From Lanius collurio (taxonomy: Eukaryota > Chordata > Aves > Passeriformes > Laniidae), in assembly GCA_020086605.1 (NCBI GenBank), contig JACBWW010000046.1, positions 1,262,504 to 1,326,503 of the forward strand: a DNA stretch of 64,000 bases, in the 5' to 3' direction. The notes beneath the pieces are model-generated. The model was not told the origin of the DNA, did no database searches, and saw nothing but the letters and a program-made list of their open reading frames with translations. Made by a program: the position numbers and the translations under genes. Shown here piece by piece: positions 13,878 to 25,900 of the stretch. Positions within the stretch are counted from its first letter, which is position 1. Each line of letters starts with the position of its first letter.

Positions 13878-15419
13878 GGGATGCAAAATTTGTGGTAACA
13901 AAGATGGGCATTAATCATGTGTTTTCCATCTTCTAATAGCCTCAAATTAGGCCTGGGTAGCGATGTAGACCTAATTAATTATCTCGTGGCTCTCTAGTCT
14001 GTGGTGCAGTTGGTGCTCTTTGACTTGTGCACAATGATAGGGTGTCATTAGATGAGCTTTGATCCCAGCTCTGCTCCTGCCGTTCCTGATCCAGGGCCTG
14101 TAATCTCCCAACTCTACTGCTACTGAAAAAGAACCTGTACACAATATTTAACACTCCCAAGCTGCACAGAAACCATTCCTCAGTAGAAATGTCAACGTGA
14201 TAAACGTGTGTGCACCAAATGTTGAACTGTGTACATTTTTACTTACTCTTTTTACCTTTTTGGACTGTAACCCCCTGGCCAGTGCAAGCCAAGGTGGTGC
14301 CCAGCTCCTTCTGGAGGGTTAAATGCAAGCATGGAGCCAGCAGAGACGGTGGCAGTGGCTGAGCTGCCTTGGCACTGGAGCTGCTGATCCTTCTGGCTGC
14401 TGTGCTGTACCTCGGGGGCTGCCAAGCTCCACACTGGGCTCCCTCTCTGCCTGAGGGGGCTTTCCTTGCATTTCTTAAAAGCTCCAGCCGTTGAACACAG
14501 AATTTTCATTTCAATACAAGTAGAACATTTTTATGGACTTTCATTTTTAGAGATTACACTTGAATATTTTGTTCTCTTATTTATGATTAATTTTCTTTGC
14601 ATAGATTTTAGGGAAAGACTTTTTTTTTGCCTCCTAAGTCAACCAGCCCATTACTGCAACTCATTTACACTTCTAATAAAGCTGACCATAAAATCCTATC
14701 CATGAAACAATCAATATTTGATACAGCTAACATTTCCTAAAAATAAAATATCACTTTCCCCAGTGAGATCTGAAGCGTTTGTATGGAACTTTATAGCTTT
14801 TATAAATAACATTTTCTTGCTTTGTTTTCATCACTGTTAACTTCTTTCATTTGCTTTATGTACTTCTGTTGTGAATATAAAATTACACAAAAGATAAGTG
14901 GGAAAGATCAAAAAGACCCATGTCTAATTTAAAGTCTAATTAAAAATTATAGAAAAATCTACAAATAAAAGGGGGATAGATTTTGACCACATTTTGGAGG
15001 CCTAGTACTGTGACTCCTGTTTCACTTATCAGTTCTTCTTGGTGTTGATTAAGCCTTAAATTTTGCCCAATAAAAAAAATCCATCTAAATCCTTGCCATC
15101 CTTCCTAAACAAAAGCTTGACACGAAGCCCTACTTTATCAGTGCCTGGAGGGTCTTTTCTCTCAAGCAGTGGGGAAAAATTTTTTCTGCTTCTGCAAGAG
15201 TATTCTTCATATACTTTGCCTGGCATTTCATCTTTGACAATGAGATGACAGCATGCATAGCAACAGTCTGAAAATTCTCTTATCCAATTCACACTGAAGT
15301 CAGTGGGAAGGCAAATCTATGGATTTGAACTGTGGTTCACTTAAGTCTTGGCATTTTTGGGCTGTGATCTGTACAAGTCTCTTTGAGAGACAATAGTAAA
15401 CAGCTCTGCAGCTGCAGCA
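13878..15419. other. Noncoding DNA, no gene seen
   Basis: Mostly AT-rich unique sequence. A GC-richer patch lies at about 14270-14465 and has only short frames on both strands. No gene or named repeat was recognised. Confidence 0.55.
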
Positions 15420-15717
15420 GGGTGTGGGCTGGGTGGGGTCAGACTCTTCTCTCAGGTAACAAGTGATAAATCAAGGGGAAATGGCCTCGACCTGAACCAG
15501 GGGGTCTGAGGAGAAACATCTTCATGGAGAGTGTTGTCAGTCCCTGGGGCCGGGGGCTCAGGGCACTCAGCATCCCTGAGGGTGTTTAAAAGATGTGTCC
15601 CTGTGGCACTTGGGGATGTGCTTTGGAGCTGAACTTGGCTGTGCTGGTTAACAGCACTTGGACTTGATGGTCCTAAAAGTCCTTTCCAACTTCCAGCATC
15701 GATTCTGTGCTTCTGTA
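15420..15717 (+). mobile_element. CR1 LINE 3' tail, 5'-truncated
   Basis: The sequence follows the avian CR1 3' region in order. The CTCTTCTCTCAGGTAACAAG block is followed by the GGGGAAATGGCCTC block and the GGTGTTTAAAAGATGTGTCC block. Next come the GTGGCACTTGGGGATGTG block and TGATGGTCCTAAAAGTCC, and the element ends in the degenerate 8-bp terminus GATTCTGTGCTTCTGTA. It is about 300 bp long, so the ORFs are gone and only the end of the element and its 3' UTR remain. Numerous differences from the usual consensus suggest an old, immobile copy. CR1 normally inserts without a clear target-site duplication, and none was seen. Confidence 0.9.
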
Positions 15718-17428
15718 AGTGCCAGCTGGCAGTGGTGGCCCAAAAGAGTTTAAGTTAATTTTCTAGCACAAAAACTGGGAATTAGGCGAGGGCTGAGACC
15801 TGCTTTTTGCCCTGATTGCTGATTTGCAGTGCTGCCTGTGGCAGGGTGTAGGACCCCAGAAATCCTTGAGCGTGGCCTTTGAGGAGCTCCCAAGGTCAGA
15901 GCTCCCTTCCTTATGATCTCCAAGGAAGGAAGGGCTTCACCATGAAATAGAGCATAAAAGTGGAAGCAGAGCTTTGGAAACAGATTTGATGAGGCAGATA
16001 CCCCAGCCTGGCAGGTTGGCCAGGGTCACTGAGTGGAACTGGCTGAGCAGGGGTGGGCTCCTCCCTTCCCTGTGCCCTGCAGTGCCAGAGGTGCTGATGG
16101 GCACTCAGCTCCCCTGGCTGCTCCCAGCAGTGCCATCTTTACCCAGCTGGGCAAGGTGCTGTGCCACGAGCAGTAGCTGAGGGATGGCCATAAATCCAAG
16201 GCTGACTTGTGAGCTGATTGAGGTGATCCTGACCATAATTCTCCCCCAGTTGTATCAGCTGTAGATAGAAATATTCTGGTGAACCTCTGACAGGGCCATG
16301 TTTTAATCCATCAATAGAGAGGCTCAGCTTCATTTGCAGAAAGGTGAGATTCAAATAAATTTTCACCGTTTCTAAAAGTTCTCCTTAAAAATTATCAGTC
16401 TCTCTACAGAATTTTCAAAAGAGCACTTCAAGTTAGAATTAGTATTGCAGTGTCTACCTGCAGAGCAATTTAGCCCTGAGCCAAAATACAATTCAGTGAT
16501 TTAGTGCATTAGGTTCTGGGAAAAGAAATTAAATTTCATCTTTCTAAAATGAATTTTCCCCTTGTGAATAGTTCTTATGTGGTTAATAAACATATTTTCT
16601 GAAAGTGTCAACTTCCTCTTGTTGATTTTGTATTTTTAAATCTATTTATTTATCTAATATGTGACAATGTCTGGGTCTGGGGGATGCAGATGAAATTATT
16701 TTGGCAGAACATGCAGTTCTGGAAAAACTGCTTTACTGAAATTGTTTCAAGGAAAGGAGAAGATATTGCTTTTTGTAAGAACTTCAGAAATCACCTTCTC
16801 TGTATAATTTTCAAGATGGAGTATGCAATTCTCGAAGAAAACAAAAAATTAATTGTTCTGAAAAGTGTTTATTTGTTTATATTTCCCCCCGTCCTCGTGA
16901 GTTCAGTGTAAAGAGCAGTTTTGAAACATTAGAATCAGCTTTATTCTTGGTTCATGTATGGGATTTTTATGTAGTATTGCTGCCTGTACATTTGATTCTG
17001 CTATCATTTACAGATAGATGACAATGAATGCACATTACATTTGAGTATTTCTTAAGCTGTTGCTTCAATTTTTGATGATATTTTTTTTTTGCCAGTGGTT
17101 TTAGTAGAATTTGAGCAATGGTGAACTCATCTGTTTGGCCTTAGTGGTGCTTTGTGGGCATTCCAGAACAGAGTGGCACCATTTCAGCCCAAATTTGGTT
17201 ACCTGGGAAATCCCAAAGACTTTGGGAAGGTTTCTTGTGAGCGAGGGCCCCATTTCTCTGTGGGATTCTTGCTCTGCTTTTGGTCCCACTAATGGATGCC
17301 ATCCTACCAGTGGTGGTTATTTGCTGGTTGCTCTTTATGCCTTATGAATAAAATTATGCTTCTAGAGTAGAAATATAAAATTATATGAAGCTGATGAGCT
17401 GTGAAGAAATGTAATATTTACTGTCTGC

Positions 17429-17451
17429 TGCTTGCTTTCTGGAAGCAAGCA
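17429..17451. repeat. Short inverted repeat (9-bp stem, 5-nt loop)
   Basis: TGCTTGCTT at 17429-17437 and its complement AAGCAAGCA at 17443-17451 are separated by TCTGG. It could form a cruciform or RNA hairpin. It is too short for a microRNA precursor and is probably fortuitous. Confidence 0.8.
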
Positions 17452-18583
17452 AGTCCACTCTTAAAAATAACAACAAAACCAGAAGGAAGGGTAGTAAGAC
17501 ACAGAAATGGCTGTAGAATTAGACTTGCATTGTATTGATGGATAATAGATAATACCTTATCTATATTTTAATGTACACTTTTTTGCTTGTATTTATTTTT
17601 CTTCATTAGTAGTAACCCAGCTACATTACTGAATTGAAGGATGATTACCTTCTATCAAAAAACTTGACACCAAATGTAGAGCAATCTCTTAAACTGCTGG
17701 TTTGGGAGCTGCACCTTTTTTAGCAGCAGACTTTTTCCTTGTAAAAACCCATACCAAGGAGACCCTGTCTGCAGGAGTGATCACTGCTGGGTTCTGCAGT
17801 CACAGACAACAAAGCTGTGCCCCAGGAATGAATCACTGCCAAACTCCCAGGGCTTTAGGGCATTTTGCTCTACACAAGAGAATTTTGCAGCATCCAGAAG
17901 ATGAAAAATAACCTTGTGAGAAGATGTGATGTGCTGTAATGGCAAAGAGGTTTGTGTCTCATGCAGGGCTTTCCAAGTGCATGAGTCTCTGCTCTGTCTT
18001 CCCAGGCTCAGGGAAAGCTTTGTAGTCAGGGTTGGGCTGTGCAGGTGTTCTTTTAAGAGTCTCATACTGTTCTGTATTTATTCACTAAGATTTAATGTAA
18101 CTGAGCTAAAAGTCACTTAGCATTATTACTGAACTTTGATCACCAGGAAATTTATTTAACAGGTTGTTGCTGCCCCTGACAGAACACCCAGTTATTATCT
18201 GGTGTCTGTTCTGTCATGCACTGGGCACTTGTTTACTTGTAGTGGAGGGGGAAAAAACTTGTCTGTATTCCCAAATCCATGGAGAACATAAAAGCAGTGG
18301 CACTTTCACACATCCAGGGGAATAAATTAAGTGTAAGAAGTTGGTTTTGGTCTGGGTTTCAACATCAGCCATTGTTGAGAATGTCTGAGGAGCTAAAATC
18401 TTCCCTGTAATACTGTTTTTCCTTCACTGAATGAAGACATTCAAAAATTTTGAAGTGTTAAGTACTACAGTGATTCAGATGTGATTATTAAACTTTCTTC
18501 CGCCTCTTCAAAATACTCCCAGGAAACAAAGAAACAAAAAATAAAATCAAAAGCTCTTTAAAAATCAAAGCATGGGGAGGACC

Positions 18584-18596
18584 AAAAAAAAAAAAA
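18584..18596. repeat. Homopolymer A13
   Basis: Thirteen consecutive A. No LINE or SINE body was recognised upstream, so this is probably a simple mononucleotide repeat and not a retroposon tail. Confidence 0.85.
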
Positions 18597-19439
18597 GTAG
18601 GGAGTGAAATTAAAAGAATTTACTTACCCAATTGAAAAATCTGAAGTTTCTCTCAAGAATCATGTATGTATGTTTTCACCTACTCTAATCTTAAATGTAT
18701 CCATTGTAGATGCTCTGAAATATCCAGAAAAGAGCAAGAAAAATTGTATTTAGATAATTTCGGGCTGACAGGCCTTGACTGATTTCCTCTTTGGAGATGC
18801 CTGGGTAGGTACAATTTAGATATTCAGTGAAATACCTTGACTCTGCCTTGACCCAACCTCAGTTATTTTTGAGGCCTCACTTTTACCAGAATTCAGCCTT
18901 TGGGAAAAGCCTCACACATCATCACTTTATTCCTCTTTGAGGTACAAACTGAGAGCTGGGAGATGATGTTAAAATACTGTGGTTGTTTTCAGCATTTAAT
19001 GTTAACTAAGGACAAGTTATAGCTGGTTTTAGTAGCCTAAGTACCAGGCAGATAGCTCAAAAGTAATTTCCAATCCAAACATAATCTAATCAATAGCCAT
19101 AATTGTGGAAAATGCTGAAGACTTCAGTGGGCGCCTTTCATAAAAATTAGCAGAGAAACAGACTGAATTGCAAAGGAGAAAATTAAATTCTAGTGATTTT
19201 GTATGCAGGGAAGTCTCCAAGGCTGCAGATGAACAAGCTCTTTTGGGTAGCCTAATGCTGTGCCAAAAGGACTACACTGAGTGGAAGGAATGAGCAAAAA
19301 GTGCCATATGAGTTGCAGTGTAGATAAATTTAATGTAATGAATCTGGAGAAAAAAAAGTCTTATCTAAACCTGATAAGATGCTGACAGATTTCAGAAAGC
19401 AGAACTTAGTCACTGCTAACAGTTTGTGAAATCGCTGGC

Positions 19440-19700
19440 TCAGTGAATACCTGTTCTCAAAAAGTCTTTGGCATTATCAGGGAAAGTATTGAGAAAGAGA
19501 TAAAGGCTATTTAAAACCTTCTGCTCGTATCTTGAGTGTTCTAAGAAGGACACAGTAAAGTTAGGGTATGGAAGAGCACAGATAGAACAATTCAGAGGAT
19601 GGAGGAAGTGTCTTTATAGGTAAAGCCTAAAAAGGCTGAAGTTCTCCACCTTGGAGAGCAGAAGGTTGCAGTGGGGAAAACTGAGGGTTATGGAATCATA
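19440..19700 (+). mobile_element. Possible ancient CR1/L3-type LINE remnant
   Basis: The stretch AAAGCCTAAAAAGGCTGAAG, then CCACCTTGGAGAGCAGAAGG (about 19622-19665), resembles the CR1/L3 segment that normally reads roughly 'aggaaaggctgagag...cctggagaagagaaggc'. The flanking text upstream (TTCAGAGGATGGAGG) also fits the 'ttcagaggagagc' block of that family. Divergence is high, so this is a tentative call. A profile search against CR1/L3 consensus models would decide. Confidence 0.35.
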
Positions 19701-19795
19701 AAGGCAGTGAGTAAAGTAAAATACAAGAGGTTTGCTCAACAAATCAAAGTACCAGAGCTAGAGGCACTCATGAAAACTGGCAAGAAATCAGTTGG

Positions 19796-19952
19796 AATCA
19801 CAGAGTGGTTTGGGTTGGAAGGGGCCTTGAAGCTCATTTTGTTCCAGCTCCCTTGCCATGGGCAGGGACCCCTCCTCCTGGACAGGGCTGCTCAGAGCTC
19901 CATCCAGCCTTGGGCACTGCTGGGGTGGGGCTGCCAGAGCCTCTCTGGGCAC
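19796..19952 (-). mobile_element. CR1 LINE 3' tail on the minus strand
   Basis: Read on the plus strand it begins AATCACAGAGTGGTTTGGGT, followed by TTGGAAGGGGCCTTGAAGCT. It continues with GCCATGGGCAGGGACCCCTC, GGGCTGCTCAGAGCTCCATC, the TTGGGCACTGC block, and ends at GAGCCTCTCTGGGCAC. This is the reverse complement of the avian CR1 3' end, so the element's 3' terminus lies at 19796. Only about 157 bp remain. It sits just downstream of the possible older LINE remnant and in the opposite orientation, so it is an independent insertion. Overlapping short frames here are repeat artefacts. Confidence 0.9.
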
Positions 19953-22900
19953 TTTCTATAAAGTACTTCTGCATGGAAGGCTTGAGAAGTCTCTTGGTGT
20001 AGGAGGTTTTGGAGAAAGGTGGGTTCAGCTGGTTCAGAAAGGGGTTGGAAAAAAACTCCTGGGCAGGTAATGCATGGACAGCCACAAAAGGACCTGGGCA
20101 AACCTAAAGCAGCAATGGTGGTGCTTGGGGGCTGAGCTGCCCCTGGCTGGGCTCATCTGGGCTCTCCCAAAGGGCTGCTCCTGCTGCCTCCCCTGCTCCC
20201 TGAGGCAGGGCAGCCTTGGGTGTGTCCTGCAGTCCAGCTCAGAGGTTCTGGGCACATTTCAGAGCCTCTGGGTGTCTGTTCCTGTCCCCAGCTCCTTCTG
20301 CCAGAGCCAGGGCACGGCTGCCATGTGTGCAGCCATGGATGCTGTAACTGCTCACTGTAACAAATGGCTGCATACCAGGAAGAACAGAAATACCAATTTA
20401 ATTTGACCTAATGTAGTTAGAGGAGGCTATTGGTTTTATCTTTAATATTAAATTCTGGTTTTCTGTGGAGCAGTCTAGGACCAGGATCAGATAACAGAAA
20501 TGTCAAAGGCACTAAATTGAGCTTAGATTCCTATGACTATTGTTTATGGACTTGTAGGATTTTCTGCATCTTTGCCACTTGTTTCCATGTTTTTGCTCTC
20601 AAAGATTATTTTATGGTCTGCAAACTTGATGTGTTGTATCTTTATTTTCTTTCATATCCACGTGTCTGAATGTAGCATTCAAACACCACATTTCTAAATG
20701 ATGTCAGCTCATTTATGTCTGTTGTATCTGGTGGGTTACAGGAAAGACAGACCTACATTTGAAGTATTTAAAAGTATTCAAAGAGATAGAAAAGATGCTA
20801 TGTTTAGTGTAGTTATTTCAGCTGGTTTCAGATAGTGTTTCTTATCAGTTATTGCTATTTTTCTATTCTGACCTTTTTTTCCTCCCATTTTTCATTTCTA
20901 GTTGTAGTTATGTTGGCTTATCCTGAGGCCCATTTTCTTGCTTTTCTTTTTGATCAAGTGTGTTGCTGTTAAGTTCAAGCACTTGCACAGGTGGTACCCA
21001 CTGCAGAGATGGATGTTCTCAGCACCAGGAACAAGGGTGAGGCCCAGAAGAGACAAAAACTTTGATGTTATGTTAAAAATTCTCATAGTCTTTTTGGATA
21101 CTTCTTATATCTATTATTACAGCAATTTAAACAATACAAAAAAGTCATTAATGTAAAGAAATGGAATTTCTCAAGGTTGTCTGGGGAGGATCTCATTGGA
21201 CACTCCTCAAAATCCTAAGAAGCCTCTTTATTCCATGGAAATGGATGGCAATGGCTGTATCCTCTGGATTTTTGAGATTCTGAAGTGAATCTGAAATTTC
21301 ACATGTCTATGTTTATGCATCTGGGCAGTTCACCAAGCAGTGGTTTGATCACCAGTACTTAGTGATGTTCTGGTGGAACATTTAATTCACAAATTGCAGT
21401 TGAATGTTTTCATCTCTCAATATATTTTCTTTAAAGTCCTTGCAGTATGTATGCACACCAAATTCTTAGCACACCTTTATTTTTATGGAGCTTCTCTGCG
21501 CTGTTTTAGTCAAAATCCTGCTTTGTTCTGTAGTCAAAGCTTCACAGTAAGGCAGCCATCAATACTATTTTTAAGTAGCCTTTTGAAAACATTATTTATT
21601 AGCAGTACTAAATCACACAGCTGCTAATAGTGTGCATTCTGAGGGAGTACAGTGGCTGCTTCTTGGGGCTGAGGGTTGTTTTTAGTGATCAATGTGATTG
21701 CTGCTAATGGTTTGTGATTTAAGTGATTACCGGGCATGAAGAACAGTTTTGTAATTTGTTCTCCCCAGTGAATAATCTTTGGTTTCCTGGATACATTTTT
21801 TCTGTTTATCAGTTGGTTAACTTCGGGTAAATGAAAGAGAGGAGTGCATAAAGCTACATCAAAGGAGGGCTCAGGCTGCACGAGGCAGGCTCGGTTTCCT
21901 CTCTGCACAGGGAAGTACATTTCCCTTTTGGAGCTCTGCTCTGTGCTGCAGAGTCCTTTGAAATATTGCATTTGACACAAATGGTGGGAAACTTCTGAAT
22001 TTATTAAAGAAACCCAGCACACGGAAGAGCTTGAATGGTGAGACTTGTGGGCTATTTATGGCAGAGTTCCTAATTTGGCCCGGTGTGATTGTTCTCTTCA
22101 TGGACACATGATGGGAAAGGCATTGTTACCTTCAGCCAGCTGCAGTTATTACCCACTAACTGCACTTGGGAAGGAGTGGACTGTGCAAAATGCGTGGCAG
22201 TGCTGCCTGCTCCAAAGGGGGAGCCAACTGTGGGAATGGTTCTGCTGCCTTGCACTGCCAGGGCTGTGAGGAGCTATTCAGGTAATTGGAAATAAGCACT
22301 GACAAAAGCTCTACAGAACACTTTGCTCTGCGTTCTGCCTGTTTAAATAAAAACACAACTCCCTTATTTTATAAAAGAAATACTACTTGTTTCCATGGAG
22401 TGATTTTTTTTTCCTGACTATTCTTTTGCTATGTACACAGGCAGCTTTTTTTGTGGCAATGCCACACAGAAAAAAAGAATGTTTTCATGTGTTTTAAAAA
22501 CTTCCTGAAAAAGAGGGTTTTTTTTTAATCAAAATCCTATGTTTTACAGTTTCAAGTGTGAGAAGTTGGGTTAATTTCTTGTTGAAGTAAAGTTTTTGTT
22601 TGTAGAAAGTAAATAATTTCCTGTATTAAATATTATTTTTTTTTTGTCATGATAAACAGCTCTGGCATGAGAAGCAGCAGATCAGAGCTAGGTGGTTCTC
22701 CCTTAACAAGCAAGAAAACCATCAGTTAAAATTTATAAGTGATGAAATTTTATTGAATCTGAAATTGAGACAGTTCTACATATAGAGATGTGCCTAGAGA
22801 TGTTTGTGTTTTTCTGATCACAGTCATGTCAGATGTATTGTGTTAGAGGAGAACTAAAAAACCTTTGTGATACTTTAAGGAAACCTTATAGCAAATTAAA

Positions 22901-25900
22901 ACTTGTATGAAATTTATCTTAGCATTTGGGAAACCAGCTCAATCTTTAATGCCTCTGGAGTACACTGCATCAAGCTGAGATCCCAAGTCACTACACAAGT
23001 CTCGATAGAATTTTCAATTCCAAAGTAGAGAAGAGAAACTATTGCAGATGGCATCACCTGCCCCAAAGTACTGTGCTATGATTCAAGTTTCCTACTGGAA
23101 CAATTTGTATGTTTTGAACCCTCAGTTTTGGTTAAAAGAGGAGAAAACAAGTGAAAAAACCCCAACCCTCACCTCTTTTCAACAATAGAAATTAGATTTT
23201 GAAATTGTTCTTTTCCAACATTCATATATTTTTTTTCTATTTCTTTCACAAGCAGGGCTTTGGTCCTGCACATATCTTTAAGAGAGTAGATTTAGGTAAA
23301 TTTTGTCCTTGTTACATCCAGTGTAGTCAGACTCATCCTTTCCTTGACATCCATCATTAGTCCTGATAGATTCTCATGTTTAGGGATCTTTTTAGGCTGT
23401 GGCACATGAGGATAGAGAGTGCCCTCAGTTCTTGCTTACCCCTGTAATCAGGATTTTTAATCAGCCACACTTTATGTAAGGAGGAGAATGATTATAACAT
23501 CACCTCAAATATGAGGCAGAATAAGTTGATTTCCTGGGCTGGAAAACTTTCTGTTGTGGCTGAATGTACCTTGATAGCTTAAGGCTGATTTCAGAGAGGC
23601 TCCAAAAAAAGGCTTCATTTTAAGTTAGTGAAATTACTGAAGGTTGGTGGATTCATTTCTGCTGTGTGGGTGTGTGAGGACATGGTGTCACCTCCCCCCT
23701 GGTGTGCTCTGGGCTGACAGCGATCAGGCACAGGATGAGCACCCGAGGCCCTGGGACTGTAAATGACCCAAGTGTTTGGTTGTGAAGGCAGAACAAGCTG
23801 GGGAGCAGCACAGAACCAGTTCTAGAGGTGACAAAGTGAGCAGGAGAAGCATCCAGCAGAGAAAAAGCAGATGTTGAGTGGAGCTGCAGGGCAATGCAGA
23901 GGGAAGGAACCCCCTGTGGCTCCCCAGGTCACTGCCCAGCCTGTGGGGCTGTTCCATTCCACACCCAAGGCTTTGTCCTCACCTGTGCTGAGCTCCACGA
24001 GCTTCCCCAGCACTCTGCTCCTCCAGCCTGGCCAAATCCACCTGAATAAGCTGTGCCCTCCTTTTGCCACTTTACCCTTACAGGCACCACCCCCCAGTAC
24101 CAGCCTGATGTGTTGCAGTGGGGGATTCAAGTGACTACCCCGGTTTTTGTAGTTTTTGTATGACACCTACAAATTTTCTGCAGGTAAATCTTTATTTTTT
24201 TAAAGGCAGCTCCCAGTGAAATAATAAAATAACTTGATAATACACTGCTGGTTTGGATTCCATGGTTTGTATTCACATCTTGAGTTATTCCAACCCAGTG
24301 CCCATTTATACACGAGCCCATGGGAGTTCTGCTTCCTTCCAGAAGGCTCCTTTAGTTCCTTGGCAGCTCCTGTAACCCACCAGTGCATTATAACCAAGTG
24401 GAGGGGGATGAAGATGGCTTGTAACAGGGGGAGAGTTCGACTTCCAGGGCTGCCTCATGAGGAGCTATCAGAAAGAAGGATGTCAGCCAGCTGGCTGCAG
24501 TCTGAGCGTGTGGTGGCCACGGGAGGAGAAATTGGAAGGTAAAATGTCTCTGTGCAGTAGTTGTGCTCAAGTGACTTCTACAATGAGTCTGGCAGTTTTT
24601 ATTTCTGCTTTAAGTTTACAAAAGTGCTTGTCTTGCTGCCTTGCAGAGTGACTAGAAGGACTTTTGGAAAGTCAGCATGTCTTTTTTCAAGTTCTTCTCA
24701 AGTTCTAAGCTTAATGCCATTTGTATTTCGTAAAATTATTAATTTATGACCAGAAAGTTGTTTTATATTGAAAGCACTTTGGTAAGGATATGAAATCAGT
24801 AAAATGAAGTCTCCCTTTAGGACAGAAGGAGAGAAGAACTATTTATTTTAAGTCTGTTTTCTCTGGTGCTCTCAGTGTTTCACAAGAATTACTCAACATA
24901 TATACCCAGCCTTATTATGCATTTCTTATTTGCATTTTCCCCTCATCCTTCTATTAGCTGTTGGCACCATATGCCAATATATCCTGCTAACTTATGTGCC
25001 CATTCGTCTTTCTGTAGGATTTTAGGAAATTTCTTGGCAGGAAATCTTTTGCTAACCCACCCTAAGAAAGCACAAGAAAGTCTGAGGGGCTCATCTAGAA
25101 ATCAAACCAAAATTGTTTCCCTTGTGAACAATACCAAGATGGTTGGTTGAGCTCTGACTGCTCAGAATAAATGCTAAAGACTGTTCCCAGTGAGGTCTAC
25201 CTGTTTAGATATGTGATTTCTAAATTTATACTGAATTTATCTTTTTATCTTACAATGGTTTTCAGAAGTCTGCAGAAGAACAAATGGATCTTAAACTTAT
25301 GGATTAATACAATAGAAATTAATTTCTTGACTTTCTCTTTGGTGTTACATAGCAAATTTATCAATAAATCCTTTGTTGCCAAAATAAATAAATCACAGTA
25401 AATAGGTAAATCAGTACTGATAACAGAAAATGAAAAACACATTACAAATGCTCCACCTGATGTTTCTTTGAATTAATTAATAACAAATCAAAGAAAATAT
25501 CTGTTACAAAGACATTGAAAAATGGAAACAAAGTTAAATAGTGTGAAAGAACTGGAAAAAGTGTGATTAACATTATCAACATAGAAGCTTCGAACACGAG
25601 ATAAAAAATAATTTTAACATATGCTTAAAATTAGCAGTCGAAGGACCTTTATGGAAAACAGAATGCATTTTCTCTTCCAATAGAAAATTAAGTTGTTTAA
25701 AAATTTCCACTGGCAGTAAAGTTATTCAGTGGACTGGTACAAGATATTTGTGCTAAGGCTGCCATCACCAAAATGACAAAATTTTCTCTGGATTGACAAA
25801 TACCTTTTGACTTAAACATTGATATTAACATTTAATGTTATCAGGATTTTGAGCAAATAAGAGCCTGTGATGCTCATACATAAAATTTAGGGGGAGTCAT

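Larger units (their letters stand above)
15718..19439. other. Noncoding DNA, no gene seen
   Basis: Unique sequence without a supportable gene. Small inverted repeats include a 9-bp stem with a 5-nt loop at 17429-17451 and an 8-bp stem with a TACC loop at 17545-17564. A run of 13 A lies at 18584-18596. Frames are shorter than 100 codons. Confidence 0.6.
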
